64,000 bases of DNA from Streptomyces zaomyceticus. Lineage in GTDB: Bacteria; Actinomycetota; Actinomycetes; Streptomycetales; Streptomycetaceae. The position numbers and the translations under genes were made by a program. Position 1 is the stretch's first letter. Every line of letters begins with the position of its first letter. Of the stretch, positions 25,141 through 33,738 are shown one piece after another. The notes below the pieces were generated by a model, which did not search any database, had not been told where the DNA came from, and saw nothing but the letters and a program-made list of their open reading frames with translations. The stretch is taken from positions 62,001 to 126,000 of the forward strand of contig NZ_BNBZ01000009.1 in the NCBI RefSeq assembly GCF_014656215.1, read 5' to 3'.

Positions 25141-26004
25141 ATGTCGAATGGTCAGTGGTACCCGCCCGAGTGGCCCGACCGTATCCGCGCCCTCGCCGCC
25201 GGTGAGCTCACCCCGGTGGCCCCGCGGCGCGCCGCCACCGTCCTGCTCCTGCGGGACGGGGCCGCCGGACCCGACGTCCACATGCTGCGCCGACGCGCCT
25301 CGATGGCCTTCGCGGGCGGCGCGTACGCCTACCCCGGCGGCGGTGTCGACCCGCGCGACGAGCATCCGGTGCGCTGGGCCGGGCCCTCGCTGGAGGACTG
25401 GGCGGCCCGGCTCGGCCTCGACGACCCCGCGCAGGCCCAGGCCGTGGTCTGCGCCGCCGTACGCGAGACGTACGAGGAGGCGGGCGTCCTGCTCGCCGGG
25501 GAGACCGGGGACGAGGTCGTCGGCGACACGACCGGCGAGGCGTGGGAGCGGGACCGGGAGGCGCTCGTCGCCCGGGAGCTGTCCTTCGCCGACTTCCTGG
25601 ACCGGCGCGGGCTCGTGCTCCGTTCCGACCTGCTCGGCGCGTGGGCCCGCTGGATCACGCCGGAGTTCGAGCAGCGCCGGTACGACACCTGGTTCTTCGT
25701 GGCCGCGCTGCCGGCCGGGCAGCGCACCCGTAACGCCTCCACGGAGGCCGACCGGACCGTCTGGATCCGCCCGGCGGAGGCCGCGGCCGGCTACGACCGG
25801 GGCGAACTGACGATGATGCCGCCGACGATCTCGACCCTGCGCACCCTGGAGCGGTACGGGACGGCTGCCGAGGCCCTCGCGGGGGCCTCGGAGCAGGATC
25901 TGGCCCCCGTGCTCGCGCAGGCGCGGCTGGAGGGCGACGAGCTGGTCCTGAGCTGGCCGGGCCACGAGGAGTTCACCAAGATCATCCCCAGGGGAGGTGC
26001 GTGA
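25141..26004 (+). CDS. Nudix hydrolase
   Basis: The protein has 287 residues. The Nudix fold begins at AATVLLLRDG. The first half of the box is FAGGAYAYPGGGVDPRDEHP and the helix AAVRETYEEAGVLLAGE has the REx2EE core; the loop between is much longer than in the canonical 23-residue box. The C-terminus contains TPEFEQRRYDTWFFVAALP and IIPRGG, typical of NUDT19/RNR-like CoA or nucleotide diphosphatases. No ribosome-binding site is visible, and TAGCAT at about 25129 might be a -10 for a leaderless message. It overlaps the MBL gene start region and so is in an operon with it. Confidence 0.87.
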   Translation: MSNGQWYPPEWPDRIRALAAGELTPVAPRRAATVLLLRDGAAGPDVHMLRRRASMAFAGGAYAYPGGGVDPRDEHPVRWAGPSLEDWAARLGLDDPAQAQAVVCAAVRETYEEAGVLLAGETGDEVVGDTTGEAWERDREALVARELSFADFLDRRGLVLRSDLLGAWARWITPEFEQRRYDTWFFVAALPAGQRTRNASTEADRTVWIRPAEAAAGYDRGELTMMPPTISTLRTLERYGTAAEALAGASEQDLAPVLAQARLEGDELVLSWPGHEEFTKIIPRGGA

Positions 26005-26834
26005 TGAGCGACGCCGCCGCACTGCCGGGGCAGCCCCGCGGACTCGTGGTCTCGGGTCCCGCGACCGCCCGCGCCGTGAACGTCCTGGCGCCGAACCCGT
26101 CCGCGATGACCCTCGACGGCACCAACACCTGGCTCCTCTCCGAGCCCGGCTCCGACCTCGCCGTGGTCGTCGACCCCGGTCCCCTCGACGAGACGCATCT
26201 GCGGCATGTGATCGAGACCGCCGAGAAGCTCGGCAAGCGGGTCGCGCTGACCCTGCTGACCCACGGCCACCCGGACCACGCGGAGGGCGCGGGCCTCTTC
26301 GCCGAACTGACCGGGACAGCCGTACGGGCCCTCGACCCGGCGCTGCGGCTGGGTGACGAGGGGCTCGGCGCGGGGGAGGTGGTGAGCGTCGGCGGCCTGG
26401 AGGTGCGGGTCGTTCCGACGCCCGGCCACACCTCGGACTCGCTCTCCTTCCACCTGCCCGCGGACCGGGCGGTGCTGACGGGAGACACGATCCTGGGGCG
26501 CGGGACGACGATGGTGGCCCACCCCGACGGGCGTCTCGGCGACTATCTGGACTCGCTGCGGCGGCTGCGCTCGCTCACCGTCGACGACGGGGTGCACACG
26601 GTCCTGCCGGGGCACGGGCCGGTTCTGGAGGACGCGCAGGGGGCCGTGGAGTTCTATCTCGCGCACCGGGCGAGCCGGCTCGCCCAGGTCGAGACGGCGG
26701 TCGAGAACGGCCACCGGACGCCGTCGGAGGTCGTCGCCCATGTGTACGCGGACGTGGACCGCTCGCTGTGGCCGGCGGCGGAGCTGTCCGTGAGGGCGCA
26801 GCTGGAGTACTTGAAGGGCCGCGGTCTGGTCTAG
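26004..26834 (+). CDS. MBL-fold metallohydrolase (LACTB2-like)
   Basis: The protein has 276 residues. The zinc motif THGHPDHAEGAGLF (HxHxDH) is followed by a histidine in VPTPGHTSDS, the aspartate in LTGDTILGRG and a histidine in LPGHGPVLEDA. The C-terminal winged helix (ADVDRSLWPAAELSVRAQLE) is characteristic of LACTB2-type enzymes, which include endoribonucleases. The ATG at 26004 was preferred over the GTG at 26001 because GGAGG then has a 6-base spacing. Its stop is followed by 179 bases without a clear feature. Mycobacterial Rv3677c is the positional counterpart. Confidence 0.88.
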   Translation: MSDAAALPGQPRGLVVSGPATARAVNVLAPNPSAMTLDGTNTWLLSEPGSDLAVVVDPGPLDETHLRHVIETAEKLGKRVALTLLTHGHPDHAEGAGLFAELTGTAVRALDPALRLGDEGLGAGEVVSVGGLEVRVVPTPGHTSDSLSFHLPADRAVLTGDTILGRGTTMVAHPDGRLGDYLDSLRRLRSLTVDDGVHTVLPGHGPVLEDAQGAVEFYLAHRASRLAQVETAVENGHRTPSEVVAHVYADVDRSLWPAAELSVRAQLEYLKGRGLV

Positions 26835-27013
26835 GAGCGCCGGCAGGGGAGCGGCCGGCAGGGGGAGCGGCGGGCCGGTCCGGTGCGGACGGCGCCGGTC
26901 CGGTGTACGGGGCGTCACGATCCTGTCCCGAGGGGGACCCCGGCCCTGTGGAGTTCTTGACCCGTGTTTTACGCTCCGCTTACTTCTGGCCGTAGCTTTC
27001 GGGGGGAACGCCC

Positions 27014-27898
27014 GTGTTCGTCATCGCCATCCTGCTGCTCATCGCCGCAGTGGTGCTCTTCTTCGTCGCCCGCTCCAACGACTCGAAGGGACTGAAGCTC
27101 GGCGCCCTCGGCGCGGTGGTCGCAGGTCTCTTCTCGCTGGTCGCGAGCATGACGTACGTGATCAGCGCGTACGAGGTCGGTGTGCCGGTGGCCTTCGGCA
27201 AGGTCGGCTCGCCCATGACCTCGGGCATGCACGTGAAGTCGCCCTTCACCGACGTCACGACCTTCTCCACCCGCCCCGTCGACCTCAACCTCTCCGACAA
27301 GGACGTCGTCGAGGTCCGCTCCTCGCAGGGCGGCGTCATGTACGTGGAGGTGACGGTGAAGTGGGCCGTCGTCCCGAACAAGGCCGTGGAGCTCTACAAG
27401 CTCGCGGGCAGCGAGGACTCCATCCAGCAGCGCCTCGTCTTCCCCGACAGCCGCGAGATCGTCCGCAACGTGTTCGCCCGCTACACCAGCGAGCAGGGCT
27501 ACGCCTCCGACCGCGAGAAGATCAACGCCGAGATCGGCACCCTGATCAAGGAGCGGCTGACCCCGCGCGGCATCGACGTGACCACCGTCAACCTGCGCAA
27601 CGTGAAGCCCTCGGAGGCCCTCCAGGGCCAGATCGACCGCAAGATCCAGCAGCAGCAGGCCACCGAGCGCGCCACCGAGGCCGCCCGCACCGCCAAGGCG
27701 GAGGCGGACCGGCGCCGGATCGAGGCGGAGGGCATCGCCCGCGCCAACAAGATCCTCAACGACTCGCTGACGGACCGGGTCCTGGCGAACCAGTGCATCG
27801 ACGCGTTCAAGGAGGCCGCGGCGAAGAACCCGGTCTACGCCGTGCCCTGCGGGAACGGTTCCTCCACCCCGGTGATCGTGGACGGCTCGAAGCGCTGA
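27014..27898 (+). CDS. SPFH/prohibitin-domain membrane protein
   Basis: The protein has 294 residues from a GTG with GGGGGGAA upstream. Two hydrophobic helices (about 2-19 and 31-53) are followed by an SPFH domain (SAYEVGVPVAFGKVGSPMTS; KSPFTDVTTFSTRPVDLNL; VMYVEVTVKWAVVPNKAVEL). A long helix rich in Ala, Glu and Arg (KIQQQQATERATEAARTAKA) probably forms a coiled coil for oligomerisation. The C-terminus has two cysteines (NQCIDAF, VPCGNG). Such proteins form membrane microdomain scaffolds. The gene is monocistronic and ends at a bidirectional terminator. Confidence 0.87.
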   Translation: MFVIAILLLIAAVVLFFVARSNDSKGLKLGALGAVVAGLFSLVASMTYVISAYEVGVPVAFGKVGSPMTSGMHVKSPFTDVTTFSTRPVDLNLSDKDVVEVRSSQGGVMYVEVTVKWAVVPNKAVELYKLAGSEDSIQQRLVFPDSREIVRNVFARYTSEQGYASDREKINAEIGTLIKERLTPRGIDVTTVNLRNVKPSEALQGQIDRKIQQQQATERATEAARTAKAEADRRRIEAEGIARANKILNDSLTDRVLANQCIDAFKEAAAKNPVYAVPCGNGSSTPVIVDGSKR

Positions 27899-27914
27899 CC
27901 CGCGGGAGGACACG

Positions 27915-27956
27915 CGAAAGGCCGCCCCGGTCCGTATCGGCCGGGGCGGCCTTTCG
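27915..27956. terminator. Bidirectional hairpin terminator
   Basis: CGAAAGGCCGCCCCGG pairs with its perfect complement around a 10-base loop, between the convergent SPFH and crp genes. Confidence 0.85.
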
Positions 27957-27990
27957 TGCGTACGCGTACGGGAGTGCTCGGCGCGAGGGC

Positions 27991-28665
27991 TCAGCGCGAG
28001 CGCTTCGCGAGGCGCTCCACGTCCAGCAGGATCACGGCGCGGGCCTCCAGGCGCAGCCAGCCGCGCTGGGCGAAGTCGGCGAGCGCCTTGTTGACCGTCT
28101 CGCGGGAGGCGCCGACCAGCTGGGCCAGCTCCTCCTGGGTGAGGTCGTGGACGACGTGGATGCCCTCCTCCGACTGCACGCCGAAGCGGCGCGACAGGTC
28201 GAGGAGCGCGCGGGCCACACGGCCCGGGACGTCGGAGAAGACCAGGTCGGACATCTGGTCGTTGGTCTTGCGCAGCCGGCGGGCGACCGCGCGCAGCAGC
28301 GCGGTGGCCACCTCGGGGCGGGCGTTCAGCCAGGGCTGGAGGTCGCCGTGGCCCAGGCCGAGCAGCTTGACCTCGGTCAGCGCGGTCGCGGTCGCGGTGC
28401 GCGGGCCCGGGTCGAAGAGCGAGAGCTCACCGATGAGCTCGCCGGGACCGAGGACGGCCAGCATGTTCTCGCGGCCGTCGGGGGAGGTGCGGTGCAGCTT
28501 CACCTTGCCCTCGGTGACCACGTACAGGCGGTCACCGGGGTCGCCCTCGTGGAAGAGCGCGTCGCCACGGGCGAGCGTCGCCTCACTCATCGAGGCGCGC
28601 AGCTCGGCGGCCTGCTCGTCATCGAGCGCCGCGAAGAGCGGGGCGCGCCGCAGAACGTCGTCCAC
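27991..28665 (-). CDS. crp: cAMP receptor protein family regulator Crp
   Basis: The protein has 224 residues. The cyclic-nucleotide domain occupies residues 1-115, with ALFHEGDPGDRLYVVTEGKV and the phosphate-binding cassette ELIGELSLFDPGPRTATATA. The long dimer helix (RPEVATALLRAVARRLRKTN) is followed by the winged helix-turn-helix LTQEELAQLVGASRETVNKA. Streptomyces Crp binds cAMP, is needed for spore germination and influences antibiotic production; the M. tuberculosis homologue is Rv3676. The GTG start has GGAGAG five bases upstream. A Crp-like site lies in the divergent promoter region shared with nth, which suggests autoregulation. Confidence 0.95.
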   Translation of the reverse strand: MDDVLRRAPLFAALDDEQAAELRASMSEATLARGDALFHEGDPGDRLYVVTEGKVKLHRTSPDGRENMLAVLGPGELIGELSLFDPGPRTATATALTEVKLLGLGHGDLQPWLNARPEVATALLRAVARRLRKTNDQMSDLVFSDVPGRVARALLDLSRRFGVQSEEGIHVVHDLTQEELAQLVGASRETVNKALADFAQRGWLRLEARAVILLDVERLAKRSR

Positions 28666-28731
28666 GAGTTCTCTCCATACTGTCGACCTGCTCAGGGGAC
28701 CTGCGTCCCATGATGCCGGACGTACAAAACA

Positions 28732-28745
28732 GTGCGATCAATCAC
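28732..28745. promoter_or_regulatory. Crp-like binding site between crp and nth
   Basis: GTGCGATCAATCAC is a near match to the Streptomyces Crp pattern GTG-N6-GNCAC (one mismatch, A for G). It lies 66 bases upstream of the crp start on the other strand and about 95 bases before the nth -10. Confidence 0.5.
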
Positions 28746-28839
28746 AACAAGTTTGACGTACCGAGCCGCCCGACCGTACGTCAGGGGCCCGATTGGGGGC
28801 TGATCGGCCACGCCCGGGGCGGATGTCGGTGGTGGCCCC

Positions 28840-28845
28840 TAGGCT
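28840..28845 (+). promoter_or_regulatory. -10 element of a probably leaderless nth promoter
   Basis: TAGGCT lies 6 bases before the GTG at 28852, and no ribosome-binding site precedes the GTG. Confidence 0.4.
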
Positions 28846-28851
28846 GGCCGG

Positions 28852-29745
28852 GTGTCCAACTCGCCGGTGAGAGCGCAGGCCAAGGGGGCTGAAAGAGTGT
28901 CGGCCGAAGGTAATTCCGCTGTGGGCGAACACGGCGTGTCCAAACGGGCGAAAGCCGCAAATCGGAAGGCGGCGAAGCCCGAGTCGCGGCTCGCGATGGT
29001 CCGTAGAGCCCGCAAGATCAACCGCGAGCTGGCCGAGGTCTTCCCGTACGCCCATCCGGAGCTCGACTTCCGCAACCCCTTCGAGCTGCTCGTCGCCACG
29101 GTCCTCTCCGCACAGACCACCGACCTGCGGGTCAACCAGACCACCCCCGCCCTCTTCGCCAAGTACCCCACGCCCGAGGACCTCGCCGCGGCCGTGCCCG
29201 AGGAGGTCGAGGAGCTCATCCGCCCCACCGGCTTCTTCCGCGCCAAGACCAAGTCGATCATGGGCCTCGCGGCCGCCCTCAGGGACGACTTCGGCGGCGA
29301 GGTCCCCGGCCGCCTCGACGACCTCGTCAAGCTCCCCGGCGTCGGACGCAAAACCGCCTTCGTCGTCCTCGGAAACGCCTTCGGAGTCCCGGGCATCACC
29401 GTCGACACCCACTTCATGCGGCTCGTCCGGCGGTGGAAGTGGACCGAGCAGGAGGACCCGGTGAAGATCGAGGCGGAGATCGCCGAGATCTTCCCGAAGA
29501 GCGAGTGGACGATGCTCTCGCACCGGGTGATCTTCCACGGCCGCCGCATCTGCCACGCCCGCAAGCCGGCCTGCGGCGCCTGCCCCATCACCCACCTCTG
29601 CCCCTCGTACGGCGAGGGCGAGACCGACCCCGAGAAGGCGAAGAAGCTGCTCAAGTACGAGATGGGCGGCTTCCCCGGCCAGCGGCTCGACCCGCCGCCC
29701 GGCTACCCGGGCCGACCGGCACCGCCCCTGGGCGCGAGCGGCTGA
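28852..29745 (+). CDS. nth: Endonuclease III (DNA glycosylase/AP lyase)
   Basis: The protein has 297 residues from the GTG at 28852. About 48 basic N-terminal residues precede the Nth fold, longer than in E. coli (211 residues) but common in actinobacteria. The core has [19 protein letters not shown], the helix-hairpin-helix LPGVGRKTA with the catalytic Lys, the catalytic Asp in TVDTHFMRL, and the iron-sulfur ligands in [17 protein letters not shown]. It removes oxidised pyrimidines from DNA. A downstream start near residue 44 ([12 protein letters not shown]) is possible. It is divergent from crp, as in mycobacteria (Rv3674c-Rv3676). Confidence 0.94.
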   Translation: MSNSPVRAQAKGAERVSAEGNSAVGEHGVSKRAKAANRKAAKPESRLAMVRRARKINRELAEVFPYAHPELDFRNPFELLVATVLSAQTTDLRVNQTTPALFAKYPTPEDLAAAVPEEVEELIRPTGFFRAKTKSIMGLAAALRDDFGGEVPGRLDDLVKLPGVGRKTAFVVLGNAFGVPGITVDTHFMRLVRRWKWTEQEDPVKIEAEIAEIFPKSEWTMLSHRVIFHGRRICHARKPACGACPITHLCPSYGEGETDPEKAKKLLKYEMGGFPGQRLDPPPGYPGRPAPPLGASG

Positions 29746-29875
29746 GCCCGATCGGCGAGAGATCCGGCCGCGCGGGATCCGGCCATGGGGGATCCCGCGG
29801 CGGAAGATCACTCCGTGAGAGATCCAGAGGGAACGAACGCGCACACCGATCGCGTTGTGAACCACGGGGGTGCCT

Positions 29876-30580
29876 ATGACGCGCACTGACGAAGAGATCC
29901 ACGGGCCCGGCACCGGCGGGCTGCTCAGCCGGGACGGGCTGCCCGACTGGCTCGGGCCCGTCGACCGGGCCGCCCGCACGGTCCGGCCCGAGCAGCTGAG
30001 CCGCTTCCTGCCGCCCGCGAGCGGCGCCGGGCGCCAGTCCGCCGTCCTCGTCCTCTTCGGCGAGGGCGAGCGCGGCCCCGAGCTGCTGCTCATGGAACGC
30101 GCCGGCAGCCTCCGCTCGCACGCCGGACAGCCCTCCTTCCCCGGCGGCGCCCTCGACCCCGAGGACGGCGACACGGCGGACGGCGGGCTCCTGCGCGCCG
30201 CCCTCCGCGAGGCCCGGGAGGAGACCGGACTCGATCCCGCGGGCGTACAGCTCTTCGGCGTCCTGCCCCAGCTCTACATCCCGGTCAGCGGCTTCGTCGT
30301 CACCCCCGTCCTCGGCTGGTGGCGCGCCCCGAGCCCCGTCGACGTCGTCGACCCCGGCGAGACCGCCCGGGTCTTCACCGTCCCCGTGGCGGATCTCACG
30401 GACCCCGCCAACCGCGCGACGGCCGTCCACCCGAGCGGCCACCAGGGCCCCGCGTTCCTCGTCGCATCCGCGCTGGTCTGGGGTTTTACCGCCGGAGTGA
30501 TCGACCGGCTGCTGCATTTCTCCGGCTGGGAGCGCCCCTGGGACCGGTCCAAGCAGGTCCCGCTCGACTGGCGCTCATGA
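29876..30580 (+). CDS. Nudix hydrolase, CoA pyrophosphatase-like (NudL)
   Basis: The protein has 234 residues. The CoA-specific UPF0035 motif is LLLMERAGSLRSHAGQPSFP, immediately followed by the Nudix box starting GGALDPEDGD and the helix ALREAREETGLDP (REx2EExGxD core). Such enzymes split CoA into phosphopantetheine and 3',5'-ADP. The ATG at 29876 is preceded by CACGGGGG. A GTG two codons upstream is also possible. It lies between nth and the protease gene, as Rv3672c does in M. tuberculosis. The 130-base gap before it contains only imperfect GATCCGG-type repeats. Confidence 0.9.
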   Translation: MTRTDEEIHGPGTGGLLSRDGLPDWLGPVDRAARTVRPEQLSRFLPPASGAGRQSAVLVLFGEGERGPELLLMERAGSLRSHAGQPSFPGGALDPEDGDTADGGLLRAALREAREETGLDPAGVQLFGVLPQLYIPVSGFVVTPVLGWWRAPSPVDVVDPGETARVFTVPVADLTDPANRATAVHPSGHQGPAFLVASALVWGFTAGVIDRLLHFSGWERPWDRSKQVPLDWRS

Positions 30581-30646
30581 CAGGCTGATCCCCGGCGGAC
30601 TGGCTGATCCCCGGCGACCGGAAACGAATCTGCGAGGCAATTGACG

Positions 30647-31846
30647 GTGAACGTGCTGGACATCTTGTTGCTGCTCGCCGCCGTGTGGTTCGCGATCATC
30701 GGGTACCGCCAGGGTTTCGTGGTCGGCATCCTGTCGGTGGTCGGGTTCCTCGGCGGCGGTCTCGTCGCCGTTCTGCTGCTCCCGATCCTCTGGGACCAGC
30801 TGACCGACAACAGCGAGGTCTCGACGACGGCGACCGTCGTCTTCGTGATGGTGGTCATCGTCTGCGCCTCGGTCGGCCAGGCCTTCACCACCCACCTCGG
30901 CAACAAACTGCGCCGGCACATCACCTGGTCACCCGCACGCGCCCTCGACGCCACCGGCGGCGCCCTGGTCAACGTCGTCGCGATGCTGCTCGTGGCCTGG
31001 CTGATCGGCTCCGCCCTCGCCGGCACCACACTGCCCACCCTGGGCAAGGAGGTGCGGACCTCCAAGGTGCTGCTCGGCGTCTCCCAGGTGATGCCGGATC
31101 AGACCTCCACCTGGTTCGCCAACTTCAGCTCGACCCTGGCCCGCAGCGGCTTCCCCCAGGTCTTCAGCCCCTTCGCCAACGAGCCCATCACCGAGGTCCA
31201 GCCCCCGGACCCGGCGCTCGCCGGCAGCCCCGTCGCCGCCCGCGCCCAGCGCTCCATCGTGAAGGTCGTCGGCACCGCCCAGAGCTGCGGCAAGGTCCTC
31301 GAGGGCACCGGTTTCGTCTTCGGCGACCGCCGGGTCATGACCAACGCGCACGTGGTCGGCGGCGTCGACGAGCCGACCGTCCAGATAGGCGGCGAGGGCA
31401 AGCTCTACGACGCCAAGGTCGTCCTCTACGACTGGCAGCGCGACATCGCCGTCCTGGACGTGCCGAACCTCAAGGCCACACCGCTGGCGTTCACCGAGGA
31501 GGACGCCCGCAGCGGTGACGGCGCCATCGTCGCCGGATTCCCGGAGAACGGCTCGTACGACGTGCGCTCGGCGCGCGTCCGGGGCCGTATCAACGCGAAG
31601 GGCCCCGACATCTACCACCGCGACGAGGTGCGCAGGGACGTGTACTCGCTGTACACGACGGTCCGCCAGGGCAACTCCGGCGGGCCCCTCCTCACCGAGG
31701 ACGGCGAGGTGTACGGCGTGATCTTCGCCCGCTCCCTCGACGACGCGAACACCGGCTACGCCCTGACGGTCGACGAGATCCGCGAGGACATCGAGCTCGG
31801 CCGGACCGCGGACCAGCAGGTCGACACCCAGTCCTGCGCCCTGTGA
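30647..31846 (+). CDS. MarP-like membrane serine protease (CvpA fused to trypsin-like domain)
   Basis: The protein has 399 residues from the GTG at 30647. Four membrane helices of a CvpA/colicin V-production domain (residues 1-125) precede an extracytoplasmic chymotrypsin-like protease. The triad is intact: His235 in NAHVVGG, Asp266 in QRDIAVLDV and Ser344 in QGNSGGPLL. Cysteines near residue 214 (QSCGKVLEG) and at the C-terminus (QSCAL) match the regulatory disulfide of MarP. M. tuberculosis MarP (Rv3671c) protects against acid and oxidative stress by cleaving a peptidoglycan hydrolase; the role here is inferred. A TTG at 30641 would add two residues. A terminator follows. Confidence 0.92.
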   Translation: MNVLDILLLLAAVWFAIIGYRQGFVVGILSVVGFLGGGLVAVLLLPILWDQLTDNSEVSTTATVVFVMVVIVCASVGQAFTTHLGNKLRRHITWSPARALDATGGALVNVVAMLLVAWLIGSALAGTTLPTLGKEVRTSKVLLGVSQVMPDQTSTWFANFSSTLARSGFPQVFSPFANEPITEVQPPDPALAGSPVAARAQRSIVKVVGTAQSCGKVLEGTGFVFGDRRVMTNAHVVGGVDEPTVQIGGEGKLYDAKVVLYDWQRDIAVLDVPNLKATPLAFTEEDARSGDGAIVAGFPENGSYDVRSARVRGRINAKGPDIYHRDEVRRDVYSLYTTVRQGNSGGPLLTEDGEVYGVIFARSLDDANTGYALTVDEIREDIELGRTADQQVDTQSCAL

Positions 31847-31878
31847 CTCCCGGGGCCGCCCGTCCCACCGCACCAGGG

Positions 31879-31926
31879 GGTGTCGCGTCGATCACGCCGC
31901 AAGCCGGGCGTGATCGACGAGACACC
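31879..31926. terminator. Bidirectional hairpin terminator
   Basis: GGTGTC and GTCGATCACGCC pair with GGCGTGATCGAC and GACACC, with a 2x2 internal loop and a 7- to 8-base apex. It lies between the protease stop and the stop of the small minus-strand gene, both 3 to 33 bases away. Confidence 0.8.
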
Positions 31927-31928
31927 TT

Positions 31929-32126
31929 CTAGGCGGTGTCGCGGGGATGCCGGAGCCGGGCCGAGACCCAGCGGGCCCGGCGGCGGAGGATGCGCGAGAT
32001 ACCCACCCCTTGCGCCGTGTGGGTGCCGCCGGGGTCCGGCGGTCCACTCCCCTCGCGGGAGCCCGGCCCTGCGGCCGGGCGGCGGTTGCGTGCTGTCGTG
32101 TCACCGTAGTCGTGCGTCCAGCCCAT
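31929..32126 (-). CDS. Small basic protein, unrecognised
   Basis: From the ATG at 32126 this encodes 65 residues, MGWTHDYGDTTARNRRP ... ending TAQGVGISRILRRRARW plus a short basic tail. The N-terminal half is polar and disordered-looking; the last 30 residues are strongly basic and could form an amphipathic helix. GC is high at third positions across the frame, and the stop sits 3 bases from a strong hairpin terminator, which supports a real gene. No Shine-Dalgarno sequence is seen. I do not recognise the family. It lies downstream of the EphE-like gene on the same strand with a 122-base gap. Confidence 0.5.
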   Translation of the reverse strand: MGWTHDYGDTTARNRRPAAGPGSREGSGPPDPGGTHTAQGVGISRILRRRARWVSARLRHPRDTA

Positions 32127-32248
32127 ACTTCGACGTCTGCCCGGGGCCCAAGGTCGGTAACCGCCCGGGGACCCGCCAATTGGAGTATGCGCGAGGCACA
32201 TGGCCGTTCGAAGGAAGTCCGTACGCCCCGGAGCGGGGAGAGGGACCG

Positions 32249-33187
32249 TCAGCGGTCGGGCTCGGGGTCCTTCAGCCAGTTGACGAGCTCCGTGGAGAAG
32301 GCCGCCGGGTCCTCCTCGTGCGGGAAGTGCCCGAGCCCGTCGAAGAGCCTCCAGCGGTACGGCGCTTCCACGTACTCGCCCGACCCCGCCGCGCTCCGGG
32401 TCCGCATCACCGGGTCGAGGGAGCCGTGCAGATGGAGCGTCGGCACCCGCACCGGACGCTTCATGCGCCGGTTGAACTGGATGCCGTCGGGGCGGGCCAG
32501 CGAACGCACCATCCAGCGGTACGGCTCGATCGAGCAGTGCGCCGTCGACGGGATGAGCATCGCCCGCCGGTACACCTCGATCGCCTCCTCGTCCGAGGTG
32601 AGCCGGGGCTGCGGACCCGACCAGTCCCGGACGAGCTCGCCGACCAGCGCGGCGTCGTCCGCGACGAGCTGACGCTCCGGTACCCACGGCCGCTGGAAGC
32701 CCCAGATGTGCGAGCCGGCCCGCGACTGGGCGAAGTCGGAGAGCATCGCCGCACGCCAGCGGCGCGGGTGCGGCATCGAGGAGACCACGAGCCGGCGCAC
32801 CAGCTTCGGCCGCATCACGGCCGCCGTCCAGGCCAGATAGCCGCCCAGGTCGTGCCCGACGAGCGCGGCGTCCGGTTCGCCCAGGGAGCGGATCACGCCG
32901 GTGACGTCGAGGGCCAGGTTGGCGGGGTCGTAACCCCGGGGGGTGCGGTCGCTGCCGCCGACCCCGCGCAGGTCCATCGCGACGGCCCGGAAACCGGCCT
33001 CGGCGAGGGCGGGCAGCTGATGGCGCCAGGTCCACCAGAACTGCGGGAAGCCGTGCAGGAGCAGCACCAGCGGGCCGTCGCCCATCTCGGCGATGTGGAA
33101 GCGGGCACCGTTGGCTGCCACATCGCGATGGGTCCACGGCCCGTCGAGCCGTACGGGCCCGCCGTTGCTGCTCTCGGAAAGGGTCAT
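32249..33187 (-). CDS. Alpha/beta-fold hydrolase (epoxide hydrolase EphE-like)
   Basis: The protein has 312 residues. The oxyanion motif HGFPQFWWTWRHQLPALAEA is typical of epoxide hydrolases and haloalkane dehalogenases. The nucleophile is the Asp in LVGHDLGGYLAW. The acid is probably in LHGSLDPVMRT and the base is the His in FDGLGHFPHEEDP. A cap domain lies between (RAGSHIWGFQRPWVP). The substrate is unknown; position and sequence fit EphE (Rv3670). The start overlaps the stop of the upstream membrane-protein gene (ATGA), so the two are coupled. Confidence 0.9.
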   Translation of the reverse strand: MTLSESSNGGPVRLDGPWTHRDVAANGARFHIAEMGDGPLVLLLHGFPQFWWTWRHQLPALAEAGFRAVAMDLRGVGGSDRTPRGYDPANLALDVTGVIRSLGEPDAALVGHDLGGYLAWTAAVMRPKLVRRLVVSSMPHPRRWRAAMLSDFAQSRAGSHIWGFQRPWVPERQLVADDAALVGELVRDWSGPQPRLTSDEEAIEVYRRAMLIPSTAHCSIEPYRWMVRSLARPDGIQFNRRMKRPVRVPTLHLHGSLDPVMRTRSAAGSGEYVEAPYRWRLFDGLGHFPHEEDPAAFSTELVNWLKDPEPDR

Positions 33188-33681
33188 ACGGACGAGCGTG
33201 CCACAGCGGAGGCGTTGTCCAGCGCCTTGTCCAGGGCCTTCGACGGCTCGGGACGCGGGTGGGGCTTGACCGTGGAGAGCACGGCGGCCGTCTGCTTGGC
33301 CGAGGCGATGGACTTCTCCGGCGGCTTGACCTTCTTGAACTTGGCGTACGCGAGGAGGCCGAGCACCCCGGCGAACAGCACGTTCGCCGCGAACGAGAGC
33401 AGGAAGCACCAGACGAGGTTCCAGCCCCCGTTGCCGTTGTGCCCGCCGGTCCAGGTGTTGATGGCGTACGCGAGGGCGAAGCTCAGCATCGGCAGCGAGA
33501 ACAGCAGCACGACCGCGGCGGCGATGCCGGCCGCGCTTCCGATCGCGCCTCGCTTGACGTCCTGCCTGATCTCGGCCTTCGCCAGGGCAAGCTCGTCGTG
33601 CACCAGCGCGGACATCTCGGCGGTCGCCGAGGCGACCAGCTGGCCGAGGCTGCGCTCGGTTCCGTCGTACGGGTCGCTCAT
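33184..33681 (-). CDS. Phage holin family (DUF1469-like) membrane protein
   Basis: The protein has 165 residues. The N-terminal helix (LGQLVASATAEMSALVHDEL) and AKAEIRQDVKRGAIGSAAGI are typical of the putative actinobacterial holin-X/holin III family. Two membrane helices follow (about 50-74 and 90-112), then a Lys/Pro-rich cytoplasmic tail. Despite the family name there is no prophage around it; in actinobacteria these are chromosomal membrane proteins of unknown function. It heads the operon with the EphE-like hydrolase, matching Rv3669-Rv3670. Confidence 0.87.
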   Translation of the reverse strand: MSDPYDGTERSLGQLVASATAEMSALVHDELALAKAEIRQDVKRGAIGSAAGIAAAVVLLFSLPMLSFALAYAINTWTGGHNGNGGWNLVWCFLLSFAANVLFAGVLGLLAYAKFKKVKPPEKSIASAKQTAAVLSTVKPHPRPEPSKALDKALDNASAVARSSV

Positions 33682-33738
33682 CGCTGCTCCCTCTTCTCTT
33701 CTGCGGTCCGAGTTCTCTTCTACGCGGTCCGACTCAGA

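Noticed and set aside
33184..33681. Prophage suggested by a holin-family protein
   Set aside because: No other phage genes, no attachment sites and normal codon use; this family is a common chromosomal membrane protein in actinobacteria.
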